A DNA stretch of 64,000 nt from Bacillota bacterium. Lineage in GTDB: Bacteria > Bacillota > Clostridia > Lachnospirales > CAG-274. The stretch is taken from positions 62,001 through 126,000 of the forward strand of contig JAFUAF010000061.1 of NCBI GenBank assembly GCA_017460805.1. Direction: 5' to 3'. Under the pieces are notes generated by a model that worked only from the letters and a program-made list of their open reading frames with translations, was not told the DNA's origin and ran no database searches. The translations under genes and the position numbers were made by a program. This document shows, one piece after another, positions 44,324 through 53,989 of the stretch (the first letter of the stretch is position 1; each line of letters begins with the position of its first letter).

Positions 44324-45994
44324 ATGAAAACAGACATACAAATTGCTCAGGAATGTACACTTGAACCCATAACAAAAGTTGCGCATGATTTTGGCATAGA
44401 CGAGGATTGCCTTGAACTTTACGGCAGATACAAAGCCAAGCTTTCTGACGAGCTTTACGAAAAAAATAAGGACAAGCCGGACAGCAAACTTGTGCTTGTT
44501 ACCGCTGTAAATCCCACACCTGCGGGCGAGGGCAAAACCACAGTTACCATCGGTCTTGCACAGGCACTCAATAAAATAGGCAGAAAAACTATGGTCGCAC
44601 TTCGCGAACCCTCACTGGGTCCTTGCATGGGTGTAAAGGGCGGTGCAGCAGGCGGCGGATATTCACAGGTAGTGCCCATGGAGGAGATAAATTTGCATTT
44701 TACGGGTGATATTCACGCCATGACTACCGCAAATAATCTTCTTGCTTCTATGATAGACAATCATATCCATCAGGGGAACGCACTTGATATCGACATAAAC
44801 AATATTGTTTGGAAACGTGCTGTCGATCTTAATGACCGCGCTTTAAGAAATACTGTTGTCGGACTTGGCGGCAGAACAAACGGACATCCCCGCGAGGACG
44901 GCTTTATGATAACAGTTGCAAGTGAGATAATGGCTATCGTAGGCCTTTCCGAAGATATTTTTGATTTAAAAAGAAGACTTGGCAGTATAATAGCGGCTTA
45001 CAACACAAAGGGCGAACCCGTTACCGCAAAGGACTTAAAGGCCGACGGCGCTATGACGGTTTTGTTAAAGGATGCGTTAAAGCCAAACCTTGTACAGACA
45101 CTTGAACATACGCCCGCTATTATCCACTGCGGTCCGTTTGCAAATATCGCTCACGGCTGCAACAGCGTTAAGGCGACAAAAACAGCTATGAAGCTTGCCG
45201 ATATCACTGTTACCGAAGCAGGTTTCGGCGCAGACCTGGGTGCAGAAAAATTCTTTGATATAAAATGCCGCAAGGCTGGCTTAAAGCCCGATGCAGTAGT
45301 GCTTGTCGCAACTGTACGCGCACTTAAATACAACGGCGGTGTTGCCAAAGCAGACCTTAATAACGAGAATGTCGAGGCTGTAAAACTTGGTTTTGCAAAC
45401 CTTGAAAAACATATAGAAAACTTACAGAAATTCGGTGTTCCCGTTGTTGTAACGCTCAACAATTTTATAACCGACACCGATGCCGAGGTCGGCTATATCA
45501 AAGAACGCTGTGAAAATATGGACGCTGATTTTGCCATTGCAAAAGTATGGGAAAAAGGCGGCGAGGGCGGTATAGAACTTGCAAACAAAGTAGTGGAGGT
45601 GCTTGAAAACAAAAAGAGCAGCTTCAGGCCTTTGTATGACGAAAATCTTTCTATCGAGGAAAAAATAGGTACTGTCTGTCGCGAGATATACGGCGCGGAC
45701 GGCGTTGAGTTTACTTCCGCAGCAAAAAAGCAGACCGCGCGCATAGAAAAACTCGGCCTTGATAAAATGCCCGTCTGCATCGCCAAAACGCAGTATTCAT
45801 TAAGCGACAATGCGTCACTTTTAGGCAGACCTACGGGATTTACCGTAACTATAAAAGAGGTGCGTGCAAGCGCAGGCGCAGGCTTTATTGTGGCACTTGC
45901 GGGTGATATAATGACTATGCCGGGTCTTCCCAAAGTTCCCGCTGCCGAAAAGATAGACATTGACGAAAACGGCAAAATAATCGGATTGTTCTGA
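44324..45994 (+). CDS. fhs: Formate-tetrahydrofolate ligase
   Basis: Makes 10-formyl-THF from formate, THF and ATP. The 556-residue length is normal. Visible motifs are the P-loop [59 protein letters not shown] and the C-terminal [18 protein letters not shown] 44324 follows GGGGAGG; an in-frame TTG at 44300 lies in ftsK. Together with folD in the same unit it links formate to methylene-THF for purine, methionine or acetogenic carbon flow. Confidence 0.97.
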   Translation: MKTDIQIAQECTLEPITKVAHDFGIDEDCLELYGRYKAKLSDELYEKNKDKPDSKLVLVTAVNPTPAGEGKTTVTIGLAQALNKIGRKTMVALREPSLGPCMGVKGGAAGGGYSQVVPMEEINLHFTGDIHAMTTANNLLASMIDNHIHQGNALDIDINNIVWKRAVDLNDRALRNTVVGLGGRTNGHPREDGFMITVASEIMAIVGLSEDIFDLKRRLGSIIAAYNTKGEPVTAKDLKADGAMTVLLKDALKPNLVQTLEHTPAIIHCGPFANIAHGCNSVKATKTAMKLADITVTEAGFGADLGAEKFFDIKCRKAGLKPDAVVLVATVRALKYNGGVAKADLNNENVEAVKLGFANLEKHIENLQKFGVPVVVTLNNFITDTDAEVGYIKERCENMDADFAIAKVWEKGGEGGIELANKVVEVLENKKSSFRPLYDENLSIEEKIGTVCREIYGADGVEFTSAAKKQTARIEKLGLDKMPVCIAKTQYSLSDNASLLGRPTGFTVTIKEVRASAGAGFIVALAGDIMTMPGLPKVPAAEKIDIDENGKIIGLF

Positions 45995-46020
45995 TAGTTG
46001 TTAAATAAGAGGTGTTAAAA

Positions 46021-46983
46021 TTGAAGTTCCATAAAATACTGATAGTCGGATTGGCGGCCATGTGTATGCTCAGCGGCTGCAACAGACCCGCTGAGGAAAG
46101 AGTCAATCCCGCAGGCGAAGTTGTTGTCGAGGACAAGGCTGAACGCGGCAATTCCTACGGCAATATAACAAATTACGGTTCTGCCGCGGAATACAAGGGC
46201 GATATTTACTGCCAGTACGGAGAAAAAGGCGATCAGCTCGCCAAAATTTCCGCAAACGGCGAAGTAACTGTCTTAAAGGAGACAATGCCTTATTTTATAA
46301 ACATCTATGACAAGCATATTTATTATGCGGATGCAAATGATGATTTCAAGCTGCACAGAATGAAGCTTGACGGCAAAGATGATGAGACAATAACAAGTTC
46401 GGCCGCATATTATGTAAATATTGTGGACGATTTCATATACTACGCCGATCCCACAAGCGAATACTGTGTATTAAAAATGGGCATAAATGATGATCAGCCG
46501 ATAAAAATAATCTCGGACAACTGCCAATATCTGACCGTAACCAAAGATAAAATTTACTACAGCAACTATACAGGCACGGCCGAGTTGACAGAGTGTGACA
46601 TAAACGGCAAAAACCCCAGAATAATAAATGATATGCAGACCATGTATCTCAACTATTATAACGGATATATCTATTTTTCGGGTTCTACGGCAGACGGAGA
46701 CTCCGCTATGTACCGTCAGTCGCTTGAAACGGGTGTTCCGCAGCAGCTTACCGAAACAGCCTCGGGCGATATAAATATTTATAATGATATGGTATATTAC
46801 ACCGACTGGGACACTAACCAAATAATGGTCATGGAGCCCGATGGCGGACACAAAACAGTATTTGACGAAAACTACGGCACATATATCAACATTGCCTGCG
46901 GCAAAATGTTTTGCATACGCTATTCCGAAGACGGCAGCGAATTTACACTTGATATAAAAGACATTGAATCAAAGGAGAATTAA
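46021..46983 (+). CDS. Lipoprotein with DUF5050-like beta-propeller
   Basis: A 320-residue exported lipoprotein; the lipobox is LSGC after a hydrophobic signal (FHKILIVGLAAMCM). The body has repeated blades of the type YYADP..., IYYSNYTG, IYFSGSTAD and VYYTDWDTN, typical of DUF5050 propellers. TTG 46021 has an AGAGGTG site 6 bases upstream; GTG 46012 is inside that site. It lies between fhs and folD, with no obvious functional link to either. Confidence 0.82.
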   Translation: MKFHKILIVGLAAMCMLSGCNRPAEERVNPAGEVVVEDKAERGNSYGNITNYGSAAEYKGDIYCQYGEKGDQLAKISANGEVTVLKETMPYFINIYDKHIYYADANDDFKLHRMKLDGKDDETITSSAAYYVNIVDDFIYYADPTSEYCVLKMGINDDQPIKIISDNCQYLTVTKDKIYYSNYTGTAELTECDINGKNPRIINDMQTMYLNYYNGYIYFSGSTADGDSAMYRQSLETGVPQQLTETASGDINIYNDMVYYTDWDTNQIMVMEPDGGHKTVFDENYGTYINIACGKMFCIRYSEDGSEFTLDIKDIESKEN

Positions 46984-46984
46984 T

Positions 46985-47839
46985 ATGGCAACTTTAATCG
47001 ACGGCAAGAAAATTTCAACAGACATAAAAGACGAGGTAAAAATTGAAGCGGCGGCGCTTAAAGAAAAAGGCATTGAGCCTTGTCTTGCAGTTATATTAGT
47101 AGGCGAGAACCCTGCAAGTCAGGTTTATGTACGCAATAAAAAGCGTGCCTGCGAATACTGCGGCATAAAGTCATTAAGCTATGAACTTCCCGACACAACA
47201 AGCGAGGATGAGCTTCTTTCACTTATTGACAAATTAAATGCCGATCCGTCCTGTCATGGTATACTTGTTCAGCTTCCTTTGCCCAAACATATCGACGAGG
47301 ACAAGGTGCTTTTAAAGATAGACCCCAAGAAAGACGTTGACGGTTTCCACCCTTACAATGTCGGTCTTTTAAGCATAGGCAAAGCTAAATTAAAGGCTTG
47401 TACACCCGCAGGCTGTATCGAACTTATAAAAAGAAGCGGCGTTGATATCACAGGCAAAAAATGTGTTGTAGTCGGCAGAAGCAATATTGTGGGCAAGCCC
47501 GTTGGTATGCTTTTACTTGCTGAAAACGGTACTGTTATCACTACACATTCAAAGACAAAAGACCTTCCCGCTGTTTGCAGAGAGGCCGATATCCTTGTTG
47601 CGGCTATCGGCAAACCCAAATTTATAACAGCCGATATGGTAAGCGACGGCGTTACCGTTATTGACGTTGGTATCAACCGCATGGATGACGGTAAGCTTTG
47701 CGGCGATGTGGATTTTGAAAATGTTGAAAAGAAAGCAGCTTTCATTACTCCCGTTCCGGGCGGTGTAGGTCCTATGACTATTGCAATGCTTATGAAGAAC
47801 TGTCTTACCGCTTGCAGAATGCAGAATAACCTTGAATAA
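46985..47839 (+). CDS. folD: Methylene-THF dehydrogenase / methenyl-THF cyclohydrolase
   Basis: A 284-residue bifunctional enzyme converting 5,10-methylene-THF to 10-formyl-THF. Motifs in order are VGENPASQVYVRNKKRACEYCGI, GILVQLPLPKHIDE, DVDGFHPYNVG, the cofactor loop GRSNIVGKPVGMLLL and the terminal PVPGGVGPMTIAML. ATG 46985 follows AAAGGAG. It completes the C1 pair with fhs. Confidence 0.97.
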   Translation: MATLIDGKKISTDIKDEVKIEAAALKEKGIEPCLAVILVGENPASQVYVRNKKRACEYCGIKSLSYELPDTTSEDELLSLIDKLNADPSCHGILVQLPLPKHIDEDKVLLKIDPKKDVDGFHPYNVGLLSIGKAKLKACTPAGCIELIKRSGVDITGKKCVVVGRSNIVGKPVGMLLLAENGTVITTHSKTKDLPAVCREADILVAAIGKPKFITADMVSDGVTVIDVGINRMDDGKLCGDVDFENVEKKAAFITPVPGGVGPMTIAMLMKNCLTACRMQNNLE

Positions 47840-47864
47840 TTAACCCTTTTATTGGAGAAAAGCT

Positions 47865-48785
47865 GTGGAAAACAATATATATTGCTATACTCTGGCGGAA
47901 ACATTAAAACCTCTTGCACTTAACGAAGCTGTACAAACTCATTCTGTTATTGTATGCGGAAGTGAAGATGCGCCCGATGTACTTAAAAAAATAGATATGA
48001 AATATGAAAATGCACCCGACTTGTCAAAAATTGCTTTTTCCAAGATAGAAACAAGACAGGACTGCCTTGAGGGTACACTTTATATCCCAAAACTTGATGA
48101 TATAACGGGCAGCAGATTTCGTGTGTTTTTTTACATCAATAAAAAGCATATTCTTTTTATTGATGACGAGGGATTTTCATATAAGCTTATAGAACGTGTT
48201 ATCCGCAGCAAGACCCACGAAGGCGATACAAGGGAAAGGTTTTTGTTTAATTATTTTGCCGAGTTTATCAGCCGTGATCTTCATGTGCTTGTAGCCTTTG
48301 AAAAACAGCTTTATGAACTTGAGGAAGAAATAATAAACGGTAATACGCATGATTTTCAGCAGCGTATAGCGCCTGTCAGAAAAAAAGTATCCCTGCTTCG
48401 CAGTTATTATGATGAACTCGGGGATCTTGCGCGTGCGCTTGAAGAGGACGAAAACGACTTTTTTGATAAAAAATATACCAAATATTTCGGTATAATATGC
48501 GATCGCGCCAATCGTCTTATGGATCGTGCCGAAAATCTTACCGAGCTTGTAAAGGAAACGGCAGATGCCTATCAAAGCAGTATAGACATAAAGCAAAACA
48601 AAAATATGCAGCTGCTTACAATTATTTCAACTATCTTTCTTCCGCTTACGCTTATAACAAGCTGGTACGGAATGAATTTTCAGAATATGCCGGAACTGCA
48701 AAACGGTTATCCTTACGTTATCGGGTTAAGCATTGCTGTCATAGCGATATGTATATTTTTATTTAAGAAAAATCATTTTCTGTAG
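47865..48785 (+). CDS. corA: CorA-family divalent cation transporter
   Basis: A 306-residue magnesium/cobalt channel. A cytoplasmic N-terminal domain and long helices (LVAFEKQLYELEEEII, then VRKKVSLLRSYYDEL) precede two C-terminal helices with the diagnostic YGMNF between them (SWYGMNFQNMPEL). It starts at GTG 47865 behind TTGGAGA. This is the second putative divalent metal gene of the window, after the CorC-type gene at 32-33 kb. Confidence 0.93.
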   Translation: MENNIYCYTLAETLKPLALNEAVQTHSVIVCGSEDAPDVLKKIDMKYENAPDLSKIAFSKIETRQDCLEGTLYIPKLDDITGSRFRVFFYINKKHILFIDDEGFSYKLIERVIRSKTHEGDTRERFLFNYFAEFISRDLHVLVAFEKQLYELEEEIINGNTHDFQQRIAPVRKKVSLLRSYYDELGDLARALEEDENDFFDKKYTKYFGIICDRANRLMDRAENLTELVKETADAYQSSIDIKQNKNMQLLTIISTIFLPLTLITSWYGMNFQNMPELQNGYPYVIGLSIAVIAICIFLFKKNHFL

Positions 48786-48797
48786 GGAGATGTAGCC

Positions 48798-49307
48798 ATG
48801 TCTTTGGCTGAAAAAAACAGACTTCACAATAAAAATTTTATTACAAAAGGTTTTATTTACAGCCAGCGCCGCAGGGATATAGCCGAAATGCGTTTCGGGC
48901 TTAAACCCATGTGGTACAACGGCTGCGGCATAATAGCGGTATATAATGCGCTTTTGCTGCTTGGTTTTCAGGAAGACTTCCGAAAAATAACAGAGTATTT
49001 TGAGCGCAGAGGAAAAATGCTGTGGGGTCTTTTCGGCACAAAACCGTGGAGTATTATAAGATATTTCAAAAAAAGCGGTTTTAAGATAAAGCTGTGCAGA
49101 CCAAAAAATGCAGAAAACGGCGTTTATGTCATTACTGTATGGAACAAGCGCCCCGGTATGCACTATATGGCGCTGAAAAAAGCTCCCGACGGAATACAGG
49201 TCTATAACGGTTACCGCAGACATGACACCTATGATTTTTACCCCGATTTTGACAGCTTTTTCAAAGATACGGGGATAACCTGCCTGCTGCTTTTAAAAAT
49301 CGGTTAA
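48798..49307 (+). CDS. C39-like cysteine peptidase candidate
   Basis: A 169-residue protein without a signal peptide. It has a likely nucleophile cysteine in WYNGCGIIAVYNALLLLG (helical segment following the cysteine, as in C39-like folds) and a possible catalytic histidine in GMHYMALKK, with QVYNGY near the position of the third residue. This pattern suits the peptidase C39-like/papain-like fold, but no close named family was recognised. It lies 12 bases after corA and ends at a terminator. Confidence 0.55.
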   Translation: MSLAEKNRLHNKNFITKGFIYSQRRRDIAEMRFGLKPMWYNGCGIIAVYNALLLLGFQEDFRKITEYFERRGKMLWGLFGTKPWSIIRYFKKSGFKIKLCRPKNAENGVYVITVWNKRPGMHYMALKKAPDGIQVYNGYRRHDTYDFYPDFDSFFKDTGITCLLLLKIG

Positions 49308-49315
49308 AAATAATC

Positions 49316-49341
49316 AAGGACGGCATTCGCCGTCCTTTTTT
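49316..49341 (+). terminator. Terminator after the C39-like gene
   Basis: GGACGGC-attc-GCCGTCC followed by TTTTTT; may also help stop the convergent minus-strand transcript. Confidence 0.92.
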
Positions 49342-49351
49342 AGTGGTTGAT

Positions 49352-51085
49352 TCAATTTTCGTTAAACAGATTTTTAAGTATCTGTTCCGCGGTCATATTA
49401 AGATATCCGTCGGGGTCGGAAAGGGTCTCGCTGTTCCATGTGAAACGTCCTGCGGTATCGCCCGTGAAAGAAGTGTAGCTGTTATAATTGATAACATTAA
49501 CGGGGTAGCGCTGTGACCATTCGGGGTAGTATTTTTTCATATACTGCTCTGCAAGCGCTGCCGCCTGACTTGTCGTATCACCCAAAGCGGAAAGCTGAAC
49601 ACCGCCGCCGGGAGCATTATTAACACTCTTTGAGGGAGTGGATTCAAGTATTACCGCGCTGCCGTCGGAGCAAACACCAAGGAATATCCATGCGTGTCCG
49701 TTCATACTCATTATATCGCCGGGTTTAAAATCGGCGGGACGTACATCCTGTGTCCATGTACCGAAATTGTACTGCTGGGCAAAGGTCTTTGCCATTTGTG
49801 TAGATGCCATTACATAGCCCTGAGCACCGTTTTGAGTATTGAGAGTGTTGTATATCGTCCAGCCAACAAAGCCCGAGCAGTCAAGACCCGCAAAATAGTA
49901 CTGGTTTACGCCGTTATGCGGATAATAGGTAGTAGGGCCTTGTTCTGTGCGATAGGTATAGTCGGCATTGTTTTTATCAAAGAAATCCGCCCATTTACTT
50001 GAAACACCAATGCTTGTTGCAGCATTTGACGAGCCTTTGTCCTGCCAGTTCCAGCCGCCGCCATAGATATAAAGCGCATGGCCTACGGGCTGCATACCCG
50101 TTGCAAGGAAATTCTTTATGGTTTTAAGACCTACCTGATTTTGTACGGCGGGAGTATAGCTGCCCCTTGCAAGCATATAGGCCGTATCGGATGAATATAC
50201 ACTTACTGTGTTTCCGACAGCGGGTTTGGCTTCTTCGACTTTAACGCTGCCCGCGGCTGTAGTTACGGAATAGAGATTAGGCACGTTGATAGCACGTTTT
50301 TCGCCTGTAAGCGTAAGGGAAGTACCGTCTATCTTTTCTATCTTGCCCGTTGTTGCCGAGGACTCGTCAATGCTTGTTACAACGCCGTTTTCTATTTTTA
50401 TGTTGTAGACATAGCCCTCTGCAAGTTTGTTTTGCAGCGTGTAGTTATCATCCCTTAAAACAGGGTATTCGTACACCTTGCCGTCTTTAAAAAAGCGGTG
50501 CTGATAGTAATCCTTAAGGTCTGCGGACTGAGTTCCGTAATTCTTGACACCCATATAAACGACATTGTTGTAAACAGCATCCTGTTCGGCCTGTGCAACT
50601 GTTTCGGTCTGCTGTGTTTCTTCTTTGTTTTCGTTTTTGTTCTCTTCTTTATTTTCGGGTTTGGTCTCGGCAGTTGTTATTTTAACTGTCCTTGAATCGT
50701 TTATCCATTCAACTCTTGCACCCATATTTTCGCTGACAAAACGGATAGGCACAAATGTTCTTGAACTTTTTATCTGAGCGGGAACATCCATAATGATCTG
50801 CTTGCCGTCAACGATGGCGACATCATTATTTATCTCCAGCTCTATGCGGTCGTCGATAGTGGCGATCTCATTATCGGCATCCCAGTCAACTTTTGCTCCA
50901 AGTCCTTCCGCAACGGCTCTTATGGGTATAAGCGTGCGGCCGCCGTCAATATACGGCATAACATTGTCGTATTCGCCAAAGTCAACAAAAGTACCGTCAA
51001 TGATGACTCTTATATCGTCTTCGGCATGAACAGCCGCAGTAAACATCATTAAAGCAGCGGAAAGCGCAATTATGTATTTTTTCAT
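49352..51085 (-). CDS. Secreted stalk-domain NlpC/P60-like cell wall enzyme
   Basis: A 577-residue exported protein. A signal peptide (about 1-21) is followed by the stalk (copper amine oxidase N-terminal-like) domain, about 24-140, with PIRAVAEGLGAKVDWD and PIRFVSENMGARVEW, then a Glu/Asn/Lys linker (about 142-165), a middle region, and an NlpC/P60-type domain with nucleophile C403 (GLDCSGFVGW) and histidine H464 (GHAWIF). It probably cuts peptidoglycan peptides. It has its own promoter on the minus strand. Confidence 0.87.
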   Translation of the reverse strand: MKKYIIALSAALMMFTAAVHAEDDIRVIIDGTFVDFGEYDNVMPYIDGGRTLIPIRAVAEGLGAKVDWDADNEIATIDDRIELEINNDVAIVDGKQIIMDVPAQIKSSRTFVPIRFVSENMGARVEWINDSRTVKITTAETKPENKEENKNENKEETQQTETVAQAEQDAVYNNVVYMGVKNYGTQSADLKDYYQHRFFKDGKVYEYPVLRDDNYTLQNKLAEGYVYNIKIENGVVTSIDESSATTGKIEKIDGTSLTLTGEKRAINVPNLYSVTTAAGSVKVEEAKPAVGNTVSVYSSDTAYMLARGSYTPAVQNQVGLKTIKNFLATGMQPVGHALYIYGGGWNWQDKGSSNAATSIGVSSKWADFFDKNNADYTYRTEQGPTTYYPHNGVNQYYFAGLDCSGFVGWTIYNTLNTQNGAQGYVMASTQMAKTFAQQYNFGTWTQDVRPADFKPGDIMSMNGHAWIFLGVCSDGSAVILESTPSKSVNNAPGGGVQLSALGDTTSQAAALAEQYMKKYYPEWSQRYPVNVINYNSYTSFTGDTAGRFTWNSETLSDPDGYLNMTAEQILKNLFNEN

Positions 51086-51124
51086 AATATCTGCCCCTTT
51101 ATTATATAAAAATTCTGCAATATG

Positions 51125-51153
51125 ATTATATCATAAACATATATTTTCTTCAA
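51125..51153 (-). promoter_or_regulatory. Promoter of the stalk-NlpC gene
   Basis: On the minus strand TTGAAG (51153-51148) and TATAAT (51130-51125), spacer 17. Confidence 0.8.
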
Positions 51154-51176
51154 GTATATTTTTTATTAAATACTAC

Positions 51177-51203
51177 TTGACAAAACATAGTAGTTGTTAT
51201 AAT
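51177..51203 (+). promoter_or_regulatory. Promoter of the mini-protein/permease operon
   Basis: TTGACA at 51177-51182 and TATAAT at 51198-51203; the spacer is 15, slightly short. A TAATAT at 51200 would give 17. Confidence 0.65.
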
Positions 51204-51225
51204 ATAAGAGTGAGGAGGGATAGAA

Positions 51226-51381
51226 ATGAATGAAATTGAAAAAGAACTGAAAAACAGAATAGAGCAATTAGAGAGCAAGAACTATGTTTTTCCGAAAAGA
51301 TTTGATAAAAACGATTATATAATTACTTTTATCGTTGTTATCGTCTGCATAGCGTTTGTGGTGGGAGGTGCGTTTTTGTGA
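51226..51381 (+). CDS. 51-residue single-helix membrane protein
   Basis: A small gene with a strong GAGGAGGG site. The first 30 residues are charged and probably coiled or helical (NEIEKELKNRIEQLESKN); residues 32-51 form one membrane helix (IITFIVVIVCIAFVVGGAFL). The stop overlaps the permease start by four bases (GTGA), so it is translationally coupled. I recognise no family. It could be an accessory subunit of the permease, by position only. Confidence 0.72.
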   Translation: MNEIEKELKNRIEQLESKNYVFPKRFDKNDYIITFIVVIVCIAFVVGGAFL

Positions 51382-52751
51382 ACAATACCGAACAGGAAAT
51401 AGTCCGCGAAACACAGCTTGGCACAATGCCCGTTATGACTAATGAAAGGATGTACGGTTTTCTTGATGCCGTTCTTATTCTTTCGGGATATTGTATCGCC
51501 ACATGGAGCTATACCCAAGGGGCGTATCTTACAACACTTGTCGGCTTTAAACAGCTTCTTATCGGCGCGTTTTTCGGTGCGATACTTATGCTTGCCATTT
51601 ATCAGCTGCCCGTAATTTTATCCGTAAGATACGGCATTGATATTTGGGTATGGCTCAGGGCTGCGCTTGGCTATAAAGGTGTTGTGGCTGTCTCGATTGC
51701 TGTTATATTGGTAAATTACCCGTGGTATGCCGTATCGGCGGATATGTTCGCATCTTCCATGAATACATTGGCGGGTGTCCTGCATCTGCCGCAAATGCCT
51801 GTGCGGGCTTTAAGTTTGTTTTGCGTTATATTTGGCTCGTGGGTCGCATACAAAGGGCTGAAAGCCATTACGCAGGCAACAAGGATACTTGTGCCGCTTT
51901 TACTGCTTGTGGGTGTGTTTGTGTTTATAGCGGGTTTTATGTCTGTGCCTGCGGATGTGATCGTAAATTACAGACCCGCCGAGGGAACGGACATCACAAA
52001 ATACATAATTTCCATAGAAGCAAATTTTGCTTTCGTTATAACCCTTGTAGGCGGTATGGCAGAGATACCGAGACTTTCAAAGACCGAAAAAGGCGGCTTT
52101 TGGGCGGGCGTTTTGGGACAGGGGCTTGCGGGCTCGTTTTTTGTGGTGTTGGGTGCTGTTATGGCTATAGCAACACAGTATACGACGGGTGTCGCCGAAT
52201 CCGACCCGACAGTTATGCTTGCAACGCTTTCCGCTCCCGTACTGGCTCTTTGCTCGCTTTTGTTGGTGGCATTCGCAAATATAGGCACACAAGCCGTAGG
52301 CGCTTATTTATACGCCGTAATGCTGAAATCTTCTTTTAAGAGAATAAGCTACAGAAAGCTTGTCGTTATACTTGCAGTCTATGTCGGTATTTTGTGTATA
52401 TGGGGCAGGATAACCGAGTATTTCGGTTCGTTTTTAACAATAGGTGCTTGTGTTTATGCGCCTTTGGCGGCTGTGCTGTTCACGGACTTTTTCTTTATAC
52501 GCAAACAGAAAATTTCTTTGAAAGATGCTTATATGCTTGACGGACACAATGCTTACGAATATACAAAGGGCTTTAATTTAAAGGGGATAGCCTGTATAAT
52601 TTTCGGATGTATTATTTCACTTGTAATTTATGACCCGATAAATTCCATAGTGCATATTCCCGCGTTATTTTACTTTACACCAACGGGATTTTCGTTTTTA
52701 AGCACCTGTGTATTGTACTATGTTTTAAACAAAGTCGGAAAGAAGAGATAA
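51378..52751 (+). CDS. NCS1-family cytosine/purine permease
   Basis: A 457-residue transporter with about 12 helices. YCIATWSYTQGAYLTTLVG and the middle helix VTLVGGMAEIPRLSKTEKGG, with ARSF-free linkers, fit the cytosine permease (CodB-like) branch of nucleobase-cation symporter 1. It starts at GTG 51378 inside the preceding mini-gene. Substrate could be cytosine, allantoin, hydantoin or a thiamine precursor; no catabolic gene nearby decides. Confidence 0.83.
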   Translation: MNNTEQEIVRETQLGTMPVMTNERMYGFLDAVLILSGYCIATWSYTQGAYLTTLVGFKQLLIGAFFGAILMLAIYQLPVILSVRYGIDIWVWLRAALGYKGVVAVSIAVILVNYPWYAVSADMFASSMNTLAGVLHLPQMPVRALSLFCVIFGSWVAYKGLKAITQATRILVPLLLLVGVFVFIAGFMSVPADVIVNYRPAEGTDITKYIISIEANFAFVITLVGGMAEIPRLSKTEKGGFWAGVLGQGLAGSFFVVLGAVMAIATQYTTGVAESDPTVMLATLSAPVLALCSLLLVAFANIGTQAVGAYLYAVMLKSSFKRISYRKLVVILAVYVGILCIWGRITEYFGSFLTIGACVYAPLAAVLFTDFFFIRKQKISLKDAYMLDGHNAYEYTKGFNLKGIACIIFGCIISLVIYDPINSIVHIPALFYFTPTGFSFLSTCVLYYVLNKVGKKR

Positions 52752-52753
52752 TT

Positions 52754-53989
52754 ATGAAAAAAATAATAACACGTCCTTTTGACCGTGCAAAAATACCGCC
52801 AAGACAAAATCCGGTAATACTTTTCGGGATGTGGATATGGTCGCTTTTTACGGTAAAAGGTCATCATTTAAAAATAACAAAAACAGATATGGACGGGCTG
52901 AAGCCACCGTATATAGTATTGTCAAATCATCTTTCATTTACGGATTTTGCCGTTACACCGCTGGCTTTGTTTCCGCACAGGGCGAATTATGTATCGGAGC
53001 TGGAGGGTTTTGAACTATACGGCGGTTTATTCTACAGACATCTCGGTGCACTTGGCACAAGAAAATTTGTGGATGATCTGGCGCTTATCAAAAATATAAA
53101 AAGGGTAGTTGACAGGGGCGATATTATAGTTATTTACCCCGAAGCGAGATATACGAATCACGGCAAAGAAACGATAATCCCCGATTCCGTGGGTAAACTT
53201 TGCAAAATGCTCGGCGTTCCCGTTGTTATTTTAAATATGAAAGGCAATTATCTGCGTATGCCGATATGGAATACCAAAGTCAGAAAACAGGCAAGGCTGT
53301 CGGCGGAGTTAAAACAGCTTTTCAGAGCCGATGAGCTTAAAAATACGCCCGTTGAGGATATAAACAAGGCGATAAGGGAGGCTCTTGCCTTTGACGAGTA
53401 CAGATATCAGTTTGACAACAAGATAAAAATAGATGAACCGTGGAGAGCAGAGGGGCTTGAAAAGGTGCTGTATCAATGTCCTGTCTGCAAGCATGAATTT
53501 ACGACCAAAACAGAGGGTGCGGAACTTTTCTGCAAAAACTGCGGCACATCATGGACTATGGACGAATACGGCAGACTGATAAGCGGCAGACAGATGACTT
53601 CCGTTCCAAAGTGGTATGAGTGGCAGCGCAGACAGGTCATTCAAGAGATAGACAGCGGCAAATATCATTTCAAAGGCAAGGTGCATATCGAAAGCCTGCC
53701 AAATGAATACAATTTTATAGACCTTGGCGAGGGTATGCTTGAACACCGCGAAGAGGGATTTTATCTTACATTCAAGGACTTTGGCGAAAAAGAAGCAAAG
53801 ACCATGTTTTTTTCTTCAAAAGGTCTGTTTTCATTGCACACGGAATATAATTACCGCGACAAAAAAGGTATGTGCATAACCCTGTCAACGCTTGACAACA
53901 CCTATTTTTTATATCCCCGCTGTGAGGGCTTTAACCCGACAAAGTTACAGTTTGCGGCAGAATATATGCACGAAAAGGAAAGGCAATGA
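52754..53989 (+). CDS. PlsC-type acyltransferase with C-terminal zinc ribbon
   Basis: A 411-residue protein. The acyltransferase domain (about 30-220) has the catalytic NHLSFTD (the NHx4D motif), GALGTRKF and VIYPEARYTNHG. Between about 238 and 265 lies a zinc ribbon with CPVCKHEFTT...FCKNCG, followed by a domain of about 140 residues of unknown role. PlsC enzymes acylate 1-acylglycerol-3-phosphate; the added domains suggest a different or regulated acceptor. It overlaps the next gene by 4 bases. Confidence 0.86.
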   Translation: MKKIITRPFDRAKIPPRQNPVILFGMWIWSLFTVKGHHLKITKTDMDGLKPPYIVLSNHLSFTDFAVTPLALFPHRANYVSELEGFELYGGLFYRHLGALGTRKFVDDLALIKNIKRVVDRGDIIVIYPEARYTNHGKETIIPDSVGKLCKMLGVPVVILNMKGNYLRMPIWNTKVRKQARLSAELKQLFRADELKNTPVEDINKAIREALAFDEYRYQFDNKIKIDEPWRAEGLEKVLYQCPVCKHEFTTKTEGAELFCKNCGTSWTMDEYGRLISGRQMTSVPKWYEWQRRQVIQEIDSGKYHFKGKVHIESLPNEYNFIDLGEGMLEHREEGFYLTFKDFGEKEAKTMFFSSKGLFSLHTEYNYRDKKGMCITLSTLDNTYFLYPRCEGFNPTKLQFAAEYMHEKERQ

